From positions 71,414,528-71,478,527 of the forward strand of contig NC_092044.1 of the NCBI RefSeq assembly GCF_003086295.3: a stretch of DNA of 64,000 bases, written 5' to 3'. Below are positions 1 to 9,953 of the stretch, in pieces; positions within the stretch are counted from its first letter, which is position 1; the number at the start of each line of letters is the position of its first letter. The notes under the pieces were generated by a model. The model was given only the letters and a program-made list of their open reading frames with translations, was not told where the DNA came from and did no database searches. The stretch is from Arachis hypogaea. Its lineage: Eukaryota > Streptophyta > Magnoliopsida > Fabales > Fabaceae. A program made the translations under genes and the position numbers.

Positions 1-108
1 ATATGAATTTTGCATGAAAACTAATAAAAACATAGTAAAAAGTAGCTAGAACATACTAAAAACTACCTAAAAACAATGCCAAAAAGCGTATAAATTATCC
101 GCTGATCA
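1..108 (-). repeat. R1: terminal fragment of an LTR (FIDEL-like family)
   Basis: The plus strand ends in AAAAAGCGTATAAATTATCC followed by GCTGATCA. This is the outer end of the same LTR family as the R6, R9 and R4 LTRs, in minus orientation, so its LTR begins TGATCAGCGG in sense. It abuts a gag reading frame at 109, which places it as an insertion into R2 gag. The other end lies outside the window. Family name is from memory only. Confidence 0.75.
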
Positions 109-284
109 CTTCCCACTTCTTAAAGTTATGGCTTTACATTCCCCTCTTGAGTTATCCATGGTATCGCTGGGAAATGTGTGTGTGGGAGGTGGGATTTTCT
201 TGGACAAAATCCCCACTTGTGCCTCCAACTTTGAGATTGCTGCACCTTGATTTTTCATATTTGACCTGTATTCCTCTTGATTAG
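109..284 (-). pseudogene. R2 gag, C-terminal segment (continues from 7179)
   Basis: Translates on the minus strand to a segment containing NQEEYRSNMKNQGAAISKLE and ending AITLRSGK. This is the coiled-coil plus basic stretch that follows the gag domain in Athila-type polyproteins, just before the protease. The reading frame joins that of 7179-8632 across R3, because the 5-bp duplication ATTAG (280-284 and 7179-7183) lies inside it. It is cut at 108 by the R1 LTR, so the protease and anything further are outside the window or lost. Confidence 0.8.
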
Positions 285-1842
285 TGATGAGTGGATTTTT
301 GATGGTATAGAATTTCACAAATGAATTCTCGTTGAAAGTATAGTTTCTAAACCAACAATAATCCTTTCATACAAAAGATTGTTTGTCACAAGTAACAAAC
401 CCCTAATTTTATAAACCGAAGTATTCAAACCTCGGGTCGTTCTCCCTAGGAATTACAATAAAGTGTCTTGCTATTGGTTATGAGTTATTTTTTTGGGGTT
501 TTGATAAGAAACATGAAAGATAAATGGCAAGAAAGTAAACTAATGGCTAAAAAGGTCTTGGCAAGGGTTGGTGGTCAAGGATCTCTATCCTAATCACTAA
601 CCACAATATGAGAATTGGCAAGGATTAATCTCATTAAATCATCCTCTAACTAGTAGTAAAGGAAAGTCAAATGAGCTATATCAATCCTAGTCCATAAGTC
701 CTAACTCCCCACTAATTCAATTAGTGAGAACTAGAGTCAATGGCTCCCAATCATCAATCACTTGGACATTAGTAACTCAAGAGGTCCTAAGTTACCTTTC
801 CAAGCCAAGAGTATGCAATCCTACTCTAAAATCCAACCAAGCATTTCATCAAACACTTGGAAGGCATAAAAAGAAAACATAGTAAATCAACAACAAGAAC
901 AAAATCTAACAACAATTATTGAAAGGAATTAACAACACAAATCAAAAGGAACACAATTATTATGATTTACCTTGAATTGAATTGAAAGAGAAAGGAAGGA
1001 ACAAAAGTGGATCTACAATCAAAGTATAAGAACAACATAAAGGAAGTTACAACAAAAGAATAGAGGAAGATGAATGTAACAACAAAGAATTGAAAGATAG
1101 AAGTAGAAGAAAGCAAAGATTAAAACCTAGATCTAAGAACTAATCCTAATCCTAATCCTAATTCTAGAGAGAAGTGAGAGCTTCTCTCTCTAGAAACTAC
1201 TTCTAAAACTAAACTATGACTAATGGTAACTAACTTCTAAAGTATGAAAGTATCCTCATCCCCCCTTCAATCCTTGGCTTAAATAGCATTAGAAATGAGT
1301 TGGATTGGGCCCACAAGGCTTGTAAATTCGCTAGCCACGAGTTTGCATGAAGTGATCACGTGCACCAACGGCGCGTGCGCGTATAGGGCGCGTACGCGTC
1401 CATATATGTATAGAAACTATGGCAAATCTTATATCGTTTTGAAGCCCCGGATGTTAGCTTTCCAACCCAACTGGAACCGCATCATTTGGACCTCTGTAGC
1501 TCAAGTTATTGTCGTTTAAGTGCGAAGAGGTCGGCTTGACAGCTTTCCGGTTCTTTCATTTCTTCATGAGTTCTCCAACTTTTCATGCTTTCTTTCTTCA
1601 TTCTCTTGATCCAATCTTTGCCTCCTAAACCTGAAATCACTTAACAAACATATCAAGGCATCTAATAGAATCAAGGTGAATTAAATTTAGCTATTTTGAG
1701 TCCTAAAAAGCATGTTTTCACTCTTAAGCACAATTAAAGGAGAATATACAAAACCATGCTATTTTATTGCATAAATGTGGGTAAAAGGTTATAAAATCCC
1801 CTAAATCAAGCACAAGATAAACCCTACAAATGGCGTTTATCA
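285..1842 (-). repeat. R3 3' LTR
   Basis: About 1.56 kb, TG...CA ended. In sense it starts TGATAAACGCCATTTG. The first 332 bp in sense match the 5' LTR remnant at 6847-7178. A polypurine tract precedes it at 1843-1858. A weak TATA-like box (sense TATTTAA, 1279-1285) lies about 70 bp downstream in sense of a short CpG palindrome cluster. Related to the R5 LTR, which starts TGATAAACCCC. Confidence 0.88.
1355..1400. repeat. CpG palindrome cluster in R3 LTR
   Basis: Contains GGCGCGTGCGCG and GGCGCGTACGCGTCC. GCGTACGC is self-complementary. It sits just upstream (sense) of the TATA-like box. The same motif type forms a larger array inside R3 at 4253-4506. Confidence 0.7.
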
Positions 1843-1858
1843 ACTTCCCCACACTTAA
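1843..1858 (-). other. R3 polypurine tract
   Basis: Sense TTAAGTGTGGGGAAGT ends directly at the 3' LTR start TGATAAACG. This is the expected position and composition of a plus-strand primer (PPT). Confidence 0.8.
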
Positions 1859-1861
1859 ACC

Positions 1862-1879
1862 AAGCATGTCCTCATGCTT
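1862..1879 (-). other. Hairpin upstream of R3 PPT (AAGCATG-AGGA-CATGCTT)
   Basis: Perfect 7-bp stem with an AGGA loop in sense, followed within a few nucleotides by GGTTTAAGTGTGG. It is one member of a structural module found also in R6, R7, R8 and R11 with different stem sequences. Confidence 0.8.
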
Positions 1880-3140
1880 AAACCAAGAATGAAGTAAGGG
1901 ATGGCATTTATTCAATGGAAACTAACTAAATGCAATCTACCTATATGCAACTATCTACATGAATGCAATTGCTTGGTCAAAATAAATCAATTCAAGGGCT
2001 AAGGACTAGCAAGTCTAATCCACAATTGAATTGAGTTATTAAATGTTTTTTACAAACTTGCATGAAGAGTGATGATTGTAGGTGGAAGCATGTAATTGAG
2101 CAATCGAACCCTCACCGGATGTGTTTGCACTCTATTCGCTCAAGTGTTTAGGGTTGATTCTCTCAATTCTCTCCTAATCATGCTTTCTAAGATTTATTTT
2201 TCTTATAACAATCAACAAATATTTCATGCATGCATACATATATCATGAGGTCTTTTCATAGGTTGTAATGGGGCTAGGGTCAAGGTAGGATGCATATATG
2301 GTTAAGTGAGCTTGGAATTTGAATCTTTGATAAGCTTAAACTTCCCACCTAGCCTATGACATCCTATAAAATTAAGTTCTAATCTAACTACCCATTCTTC
2401 ACTTTTTCACATACTCATGTATTCCTTTTTAATTTCACAACACTCATGCATTGATTTTATTGAGCTACACTTTCCTTTGGGGCATTTTGTCCCCTTTTTA
2501 TTTCTTTCTTTTTCTTCTTTTCTTTCTTTTTTCTATTTTTTCTTTTCCTTTTCCATATTATTTTTCTTTTGTTTTTCTCATTTTTTTCTTTCTATATATA
2601 AGAACCTCAATGCATAAGGTTTTACATTTGATCAATACATGAGTATGTACCCAATTCTCAATATTTTCAACAAAATATAAAATACACCCTTTTATTCACC
2701 CAATGTCCCAAGTTTTCCCACTCTTGAATGATGCTCACACACACTAGCCTAAGCTAATCAAAGATCCAAATAAGGAACAATTATTGTTTTTCACTTAAAG
2801 GCTTGTAGTGTGCTAAAATAAGAACAAGTGGGTTAAGCGTAGGCTCAAATTGGCTAACAATGGAAGATAAAAGGTAAGGCTTTTTGGGTAAGTAAGCTAA
2901 TGAAATGATGGCCTCAATCATATAAATGCATGAATACACAAAATAATGGACATAAAGAATCAAACAAATCAAAGATTACATTCATAGAAAGAGAATAATG
3001 CACACAAGAAGGAAAATAAGTGGTTATAAGATGTAACCACACCATTAGGCTCAAAACTCACTTGCTTGTGTTCTTAGCTCAAAAACATGATCCACAAGAT
3101 ATATAATTCAAGCAAGTTTAATGAAAAGTTTTCACTCAAA

Positions 3141-3212
3141 TCAATTGAGGCCCTATAGATAGAATTCTTGAAAAAATCAATTGATGCCCTATAGATAGAA
3201 TTCTTGAAAAAT
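3141..3212. repeat. Two-copy 36-bp tandem duplication
   Basis: The unit starting TCAATTGAKGCCCTATAGAT occurs at 3141 and again at 3177 with one difference. Simple local duplication inside R3 non-coding sequence. Confidence 0.85.
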
Positions 3213-3354
3213 TTCATTATTTTGACTAAGCTTATTGTGTATATATATGCAAAAACTAAGAAAATGCAAGTAAAAATCCTAAAAACCTAAAATGAAATGC
3301 AAAAGTGTTGGAATTAGAAACTTGTCACCTAAAATCGCCGACCGGTCGGACGAC

Positions 3355-3391
3355 CTCCCCACACTTAAAAGTTTGCACCGTCCTCGGTGCA
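3355..3391 (-). other. R3 internal hairpin/PPT-like module
   Basis: Sense TGCACCG-AGGA-CGGTGCA (3374-3391; perfect 7-bp stem, AGGA loop), followed by TTTTAAGTGTGGGGAG (3355-3369). It has the same structure as the LTR-adjacent copy at 1843-1879 but a completely different stem sequence. It lies about 1.5 kb upstream of the 3' LTR in sense. Confidence 0.75.
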
Positions 3392-4252
3392 CTCAAAGAT
3401 GAGCAAGGGGGTATGGCGACTCTCCGGATTGCTGCGTGTTCTTAGTCTTGCTTCCGTTTTTGCTTGTGGTGCATTGTGCATGGTAAACAAAAATATAACA
3501 CCATAAGATGAGAAGATATAAAAGCAAGGAAGCATATTTTGTTGGAATGAGGTAAACACTAGAAATGAGTGAGTGAATTAGTGTGACATTAATGACAAAT
3601 AGGTGTGTGAATTCTAAATTGCGCGGTTTAGAACACACATTAGCATAAAAAGCTATGTCACAAAAGAAGCATGCACTTTACTCATTCTAGTATGCTTGAG
3701 ATGCTTTAAATGAACTTGTAAGGTAAAACAAGCATTAGAGAAGCATGAAAACATTCAAGTCAAACATATGGATGGATATAATCATGAAATACAATGCATT
3801 AAGGTAAATGCTCAACATCATCCATCAAGAGATTGCCTAATCAAAGAATACGGTTCAAATCACATGGTGGCCAAATCATGCAATTCAAAAAAGTTACAAG
3901 CTCAAATGCAATTCTCATCACTTGGTATTCTTAAAAGGTAAGCATGAAAAATGCAAAACCAAGTTAAATATAACCTCAATCATAGAATCCAACAAAGATT
4001 ATCTAAAAACATTCATGCTAAAATAGCATTTAGGCAATAAGGGGCAACAATGTATAGTAAACAAAGTCAATAATCCAACACTTATAATGAAAAGAGAGAA
4101 AATAAAATGAAAACTAACTAATTAACCAACTAAAATAAATGGTTATCCATGGTGTTAGGAAGTGTTGGATGAGGGATTGGAGGAGGGAAGAAGAAAGGAG
4201 AAGGAAAAGAAATGGAAAGAGGAGAAGAAAAGAAATGGATGGAAGAAAGGGC

Positions 4253-4506
4253 ATCCACGCGCACGCACGCATGACGCGCGCGCGTCGATGGCTTATTTCG
4301 AGAGTGGCGCGTACGCGTCATGTGCGCGAGCGTGCAAATAGGTTTGTGCCTCAGGCCCAATTTTCGCACAGTGCAGGCCTAACTCTCGGGTCAAGGTATG
4401 GAAGGTAGAACTTCTCAATCCACGCGTACGCGTGCATGGCGCGCTCGCGTGGATGGTCCAAAACGCTTGATGCATGCGTACGCACGCAGTGCACGTACGC
4501 GTGGAT
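4253..4506. repeat. R3 internal CpG palindromic array
   Basis: Several degenerate copies of ACGCGTACGCGT-like dyads (for example CACGCGTACGCGTGCATGG, GCATGCGTACGCACGC and CACGTACGCGTGGATGG). The motif type matches the cluster in this element's own LTR (1355-1400). It lies between the post-ORF motif and the internal hairpin module. Confidence 0.8.
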
Positions 4507-4704
4507 GGTGCTCTGTTTTTAAAAAATTTTTGCTATGTTTTTGCACCAATCCAAGCATTCCAAACATCCAAACAGCTACCAAAACACCATAAAACCTTAT
4601 TTAACATGATAAAATTCTAATTGAACTCAACAAACTAATCAAAACATGAATTTAAACTACTTTTACCAATGTGTACAAAAAGGAAAATGAAAAGAAGTTA
4701 CCAT

Positions 4705-4753
4705 GGTGGGTTGTCTCCCACCTAGCACTTTTGTTTATTGTCCTTAAGTTGGA
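4705..4753 (-). other. Post-ORF motif, R3 copy (divergent)
   Basis: Plus-strand GGTGGGTTGTCTCCCACC followed by TAGCACTTTTGTTTATTGTC corresponds to the GGGTTGCCTCCCAA...AAGCGCT...GTC motif that follows the last ORF in R6, R7, R11 and R12. It starts about 20 bp past the stop codon of the R3 ORF. Confidence 0.6.
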
Positions 4754-4771
4754 CTTATGGGGAGCTCCTCA

Positions 4772-6718
4772 TCAAGGTGGCTTGTGCTTGTATTCATCTT
4801 GGAACTCCCAACAATGCTTGGTTCTCCATTGTGCCCCAAGATTCTTGATGAATTGAGCCAAGTCTTGATGGAGTTCTTCACAAGCTTGGGGCTCCCAAAG
4901 TTGATCCTCTTCTTGTAATCCGGGATCCCACACTTTATTTTCACACCTGTCTTGAGGTTGATCATCATTATTAGTCCATCCGGGTGGTGAACGAGGAGAA
5001 TTCTCTATGAAGTGCCCAACAATCCTCCTAGACCCATCTATTTGAGCACTATTCCCACCTTTGTATCTCATGTTTGATGCATCAACCATAATGAGCCTCG
5101 ATTTGCAACGCCAACCACGAAACATCTTTCGCTTACGCTTCATCCCACAAAGCATCCTAAGTTGACCATCCGTTTCAAGCAAGCCATACTCAAGTGGGAC
5201 AATAAAGCTAATAGAAATGAATTTTACCCACTCAAGTGAAGGAGTAGATGACAACCTAGGCAAAGATGCTTTCAACGATCTTGACAAAGCGTATTCCACT
5301 CCCATCCTTCTATTTCTAAGGACTTCCACCTCTTCACAAGATTTCTCTAATTCAATCCTTTGTTCATTAATACTATCTAAGCCTTTTCCCTTAATCAAAC
5401 TATAATTGGGAGGGTGAAAGAAGTTTACCTCCACAACATTTTCAAATGCACCGGGAGAAGGTTCTTCAAGTTCAAAGGATTCTCCACCACTAGGACTTGA
5501 TGCTTGCTCTTCATTACCATGGGAACTCAATTCTTGCTCTATTCTATCCAAGTCTTCATATGGAATATGCCTTGGAAGGTGTGCACTTTCCTTCCTAGCA
5601 TCAATTTCAATCATCTTGGAGGGGTTTTCTTCAACTCTATGTTCCCATGGAGGCTCCGCATCTCCTAAGTCTTCTACCACTTCTTCCTTGTCCTCAACAA
5701 TTAAAGCTTCCTCCAATTGTTCCATTACAAAGCAACTTCCCTTATTTCCCACCGGAATTTTCAATCTCTCCTTCATGCTATGTTCTTCATTTGATTCTCC
5801 ACATGTAGCCATGGGAGTTCCTTGAGTGTTCAAGCATTGGGAGGCTAATTGATTTGTTACCGCATCCAAGGCGGCCATGAAATTTTGTACATCCCTTTTC
5901 ATCTCTTCTTGCCCTTGAACAAGAACAACAAGGGTTTCATCCATTAGAGATTGGGGTGGATGGAAGGGTTCATCAAATTGGGGGGAGGGTTCATAGTAGG
6001 AAGGTGGTTCTTCTTGGTAGAATTGTGGTGGTTCTATGTTTTCCACTCTTTCCACTTGTTACACAACACACTCCATGGTTGCTTGAAATTGATCCAATGC
6101 TTCCTTAAGGTGATCCCTTGACTCTTCTTCCTCTTGGATATCATGATAGGGATCATATGGCTCTTGGATCGATGGACATAAGTATTCTTCCATGTGAGGT
6201 TGTGGTGGAAGGTAGAATTCATCTTGTGGTTGAAAATTTTCATTTATTGGAGGTGGTTCATCTTGGTAATAATGTGGGAGAGGTGGCTCTTGAAAATGTT
6301 GATGTTGGAATTGTGGTGGCTCTATATGTGGTTCATATGGCTCATATGGTTGTTGGTAGGATGGATATGGATTAGGGTCATATGAAGGTGGTTGGTAAGA
6401 AGGGGCTTTGGCTTGTGAGTATGGTTGAGAGTTATGTTGAGGGTATGGTTCATAGGCATATGGTGGTGGTTCTTGAAAGTCACAAGGAGATTCACCATAG
6501 CCATTGGATTGATATGCATCATAGAATGACTCTTCTTCATAGTGCATTGGTGGAGGTTGTTGCCAAGAAGATTGATCATATGCATATGGCTCCTCCCACC
6601 TTTGGTTATCCCATCCTTGATACACATCCTCATTGTAGCTCTCATCACCTACAACATAATTGTAATCACACTCATAGCCAAAGTGAGAATTCATAGTGAA
6701 AAGAGAAAATAAAAACAA
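4772..6718 (-). pseudogene. R3 private ORF: P/Y/Q-rich N-terminus, coiled coil, unknown C-terminus
   Basis: One frame of about 649 codons read from 6718 down to 4772, broken by a single in-frame TAA at 6059-6061. The first 190 residues are strongly enriched in Pro, Tyr, Gln, Glu and His with many PPP, YEPY and PQH units, so probably disordered. A charged helical stretch follows (EEEESRDHLKEALDQFQATM, then a second helix around QEEMKRDVQNFMAALDAV), consistent with coiled coil. The C-terminal half is acidic, then basic (GMKRKRKMFRGWRCKSR), ending near EFQDEYKHKPP. I see no gag domain, zinc knuckle, protease DxG, RT or IN motif. It occupies the gag-pol position of a non-autonomous element. Function is unknown; a structural or RNA-binding role is inference only. 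Confidence 0.7.
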
Positions 6719-6846
6719 AAACTACTAAGAAATAATGAAACAAAGTCCTAACTAGCAAGCAATCAAAAAAAATCAAGCTATTCACAATATTCACATATAT
6801 ACAATAACCAATAACATAACACCAAAAAGTCCTACTAGTTATTATG
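6719..6846 (-). other. R3 leader remnant
   Basis: Short A-rich stretch between the ORF start and the truncated 5' LTR. No PBS is visible, so the deletion that removed most of the 5' LTR also took the PBS. GTTATT occurs at both edges of the inferred deletion and may be the microhomology used. Confidence 0.6.
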
Positions 6847-7178
6847 GTCGTTTAAGTGCGAAGAGGTCGGCTTGACAGCTTTCCGGTTCTTTCATTTCTT
6901 CATGAGTTCTCCAACTTTTCATGCTTTCTTTCTTCATTCTCTTGATCCAATCTTTGCCTCCTAAACCTGAAATCACTTAACAAACATATCAAGGCATCTA
7001 ATAGAATCAAGGTGAATTAAATTTAGCTATTTTGAGTCCTAAAAAGCATGTTTTCACTCTTAAGCACAATTAAAGGAGAATATACAAAACCATGCTATTT
7101 TATTGCATAAATGTGGGTAAAAGGTTATAAAATCCCCTAAATCAAGCACAAGATAAACCCTATAAATGGCGTTTATCA
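6847..7178 (-). repeat. R3 5' LTR remnant (outer 332 bp)
   Basis: Nearly identical to 1511-1842, the first 332 bp of the R3 3' LTR in sense. The remaining 1.2 kb (array, TATA, R and U5) is missing. The outer end is followed by TSD ATTAG at 7179-7183. Confidence 0.9.
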
Positions 7179-8632
7179 ATTAGCATCTATCCTTTTGTTA
7201 GTTTGTGCTTGTCTGTCCATGAGGGTGGAGACTGCTCCTGAAATCTGGGATGACAGTTGTGCCATTGCAGCCTCCATCCTCTCAAAGTTGCTCTTGATTT
7301 CGCATGGTTGCATAATTAAGGATGGTTCATCTTGATTGAGGTTGTTGTGTATGGGTTGGTTGTTATGGTATGATGTGTTTTGTGAGTTATGGTAGGGTCT
7401 ATGGTTCCCTGTTTGATGGTTGGGGTTGTGGTTGGGATGCTGATTTGATGAATAAGGCTTGTTGTGGTCCTGGTTGTGGTTTTGTTGATTTCTCCACCCA
7501 AAGTTTGGGTGGTTCTTCCAACCTTGGTTGTATGTCTTAGAGTGTGGGTCATATGGTGTTCTGGATGAATTGTGCACATAATTAGCTTGTTCCTAGTCAC
7601 CTTCAGATTCTGATGCATTCCCTTCTTGTTGAGGAGTTTGGTCTTGAATGACTGAGGCTTGGTTGGCCTCCATCCTCTTGGTTAAGGCTGCTATTTGTGC
7701 TGCAATTGCCTTGTTCTAAGCTAACAAAGCATCTACATAGTTGAGTTCTAGCATTCCCTTCTTCTGAGTCCTTTCTGAAGCATAAAAATACTCATTTTCA
7801 GCTACAGTCTCAATGACATCTATGGCCTCTTCAATGTTTTTCTTTTTGTTGAGTGGGTCTCCTGAAGAATGATCCACTACCTTCTTTGTTTCATAGGATA
7901 GTCCCTCATAAAAGATATGTAGTTGTACCCATTCATTGAATATTTCCGGTGGGCATCTTCTTGTCAGATCTTTAAATCTCTCCCAGGCCTCATAGAGTGT
8001 TTCTCCATCTTGTTGTCTGAAAGTTTGTACCTCAGCTCTCAGCCTGTTGATTCTTTGTGGAGGGTAAAATCTTGCAAGGAATCTGTTCACGACCTCCTCC
8101 CATGTAGTTAGGCTGTCCTTGGGGAATGATTCCAACCACTTTGCTGCCTTATCTCTGAGTGAGAAAGGGAACAAGAGTAGTTTGTAGATGTCAGGGTGTA
8201 CCCTGTTGGACTTTACAGTATCACGTATCCTCAAGAATGTGCTGAGATGTTGATTAGGGTCTTCTTGGGCACTTCCTCCACATGAGCAATTATTCTGAAC
8301 AAGTGTGATGAGCTGAGGCTTCAGCTCAAAATTATGGCATAAATTGTCGGCTTTAGGATGCTGCTGCCACAATTTTCTGGATTTGGGTTGATGTAGGAGC
8401 CTAAGACTCTCCTCTCTTGCCCATCATGATTGACTGGGCCTTCTCTGGCATGATTATGAACTTCTTCCTCATGGTGATTCTCCATATTCTCCTCCATGTT
8501 TGTTTCAAAATACTCTTCCTCTTCCTTAGCACCAACGACTCTCTTCCCTCTTGCTTCCCTCCTTAATCTAAGGAAGGTCCTCTTAGGTTCAGAATCAAAG
8601 GAAGTTGAAGCCCCGCTTCTCCTACCTGTCAT
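7179..8632 (-). pseudogene. R2 gag, N-terminal and central part
   Basis: Starts at the ATG at 8632 (MTGRR, shared with R11 and R12). The acidic N-terminal region is followed by the gag domain with LLLFPFSLRDKAAKWLESFP, FLARFYPPQRINRLR, GETLYEAWERFKDLTRRCPP and IFYEGLSYETKK, then the conserved KTYNQGWKNHPNFGW stretch. Damage: a 1-bp frameshift at about 8340, and in-frame TAG codons near 7717 and 7588. No CCHC zinc knuckle is present. The frame continues into 109-284 across R3. Capsid-forming polyprotein of an Athila-type element, not translatable as it stands. Confidence 0.88.
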
Positions 8633-8881
8633 ACAACCAATCAAGGCAAAAAAAAGAAAGAAAGAAAATGGATGAAGAAATTACTTTTGTTAGAGTAGTT
8701 GTTAATGTGAGTGATGCAATTGATCGAACAGTTAGAAGAGTGGAAATATGGGTACTGAATAAAATAATAGAGCTAAAAATAAAATAAAAAAATGCTAAAT
8801 ACAAGAAATTAAAATAACAGGGAATTTAAATTGCTTAATCTAGCTCTCCAATCAAATTAATCACTGTCAAATTTAAGCCAA
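8633..8881 (-). other. R2 leader
   Basis: A-rich untranslated stretch between PBS and gag start, homologous in position to 60528-60806 of R12. No other feature seen. Confidence 0.7.
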
Positions 8882-8899
8882 TCCCCGGCAACGGCGCCA
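8882..8899 (-). other. R2 primer-binding site, tRNA-Asp type
   Basis: The plus strand reads TCCCCGGCAACGGCGCCA, which matches from memory the 3' end of plant tRNA-Asp(GUC) with CCA. In sense it is the complementary PBS TGGCGCCGTTGCCGGGGA, 7 bp from the LTR end. Confidence 0.88.
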
Positions 8900-9854
8900 T
8901 AAAACTTGATGACCAGAATTCACTACCCATTTCAAAAATTAGTGAATTAGTTCTTTTGGCAAGCGCACCAAAGTTATCGCCAAGTAATAACCCACAGTGG
9001 AGTGGGATCGTATCCACAAAGATTGGCAAATTCAAGCAGTTTTAATTGATTGATGAATTAGTCAAGCGGATCAATAAGATTGTGAAGTGCAGAATTGTAA
9101 ATGACATAAATGTAAATGACTAGAATATAAAGAAATGCTATAAAGTACAGAAATGGAAATTGCAAAATGTAAAGTGCTGAATCATAAATGACGTGAATGT
9201 AAATGGGAGTGGAATTTGCTGAATGTAAAATTAAGTAGTAAAAAATGGATAGATAAGAATGGGGAAGTTCATTGAGATTGGGAGATGCTGTCTCTTTGGA
9301 TTAAATCTAGCTTATATCCTCTTCAATCATGAAACTCATTGACCTCTTGGCAATCATGATTGATCGAGCCCCAATCCCTTGGTGACTCAATCTCTCAGAT
9401 CTTGATCAATAGCCAATTCCTTGGTCTAATTGCTCATGAAGAGAGATATGCTTGGTCCCTGATTATACCACACACCCTTATAGGTCCAGGTAGAGGGAGG
9501 ATTATATGTCACATATCCAAACACCAAAACCCAGATTCTACTCGAGTGTGAGAAGGGATTTCAAGCATAGTTTCATGTTTCCTTTCCCAAGGTTCCCATG
9601 AAACCCAATTGCATTCAATCTCTTTCCCAAGATAATTGAACACTAAACATTAAGAACGAAATTCCTTCTAGCAAATCAAAGAGAAGATGAAGAGAAGAAG
9701 AATTTCACTATTATGAATCCATCAAGTACAACAGAGCTCCCTCTCTCAATGAGAGGGAAGTTAGCTACTAATAGCTCAAAAAGTACTCAAAAGTGAAGTG
9801 TAAAAGTGGATCTAAAACTGAATGCTTAACCCTTTCTTCAGTACTCTTTTGGGG

Positions 9855-9862
9855 TATTTATA
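9855..9862 (-). promoter_or_regulatory. R2 LTR TATA box
   Basis: Sense TATAAATA within GTAGTATAAATACCCC. It lies about 90 bp downstream in sense of the palindromic array. Confidence 0.65.
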
Positions 9863-9953
9863 CTACTCCTAGTAAAATAAAAGAATTACAAAAGTGAAAA
9901 GGGAAAATTACATTTTGGAGGGAAAAGAAAACTCAATAAGCGTGACTTCCCAG

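Larger units (their letters stand above)
1880..4252 (-). other. R3 3' internal region, non-coding
   Basis: About 2.4 kb without a convincing coding region. It is A/T rich, with a long pyrimidine run on the plus strand at about 2487-2600. It contains a 36-bp tandem duplication (3141-3212) and a second hairpin/PPT-like module (3355-3391). Short open frames here are not conserved-looking. Confidence 0.7.
285..7178 (-). mobile_element. R3: non-autonomous LTR element with a private ORF, TSD ATTAG
   Basis: Flanked by perfect 5-bp direct repeats ATTAG (280-284 and 7179-7183) and inserted in R2 gag. In sense order: remnant 5' LTR (6847-7178), ORF of about 650 codons with one stop (6718-4772), post-ORF motif, CpG-rich palindromic array, internal hairpin/PPT module, second hairpin/PPT module, complete 3' LTR (285-1842). 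There is no gag domain, protease, RT or integrase. The inner part of the 5' LTR and the PBS have been deleted. Confidence 0.9.

Noticed and set aside
1140..1162. Telomere-like CCTAAT repeats
   Set aside because: Plant telomeres are CCCTAAA; this is a short four-unit simple repeat in an LTR.
2417..2642. Phe/Ser-rich small membrane protein ORFs
   Set aside because: They translate a T-rich tract in the R3 3' region; two frames give similar hydrophobic nonsense.
5217..6696. Plus-strand ORFs opposite the R3 ORF
   Set aside because: Shadows of the minus-strand low-complexity coding region; the minus frame is longer and has sensible domain structure.
8882..8899. tRNA-Asp gene fragment (also at 29652, 42605 and 55872)
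   Set aside because: Only the 3' 18 bases of the tRNA match, always 6-7 bp from an LTR end, so these are primer-binding sites; no cloverleaf precedes them.
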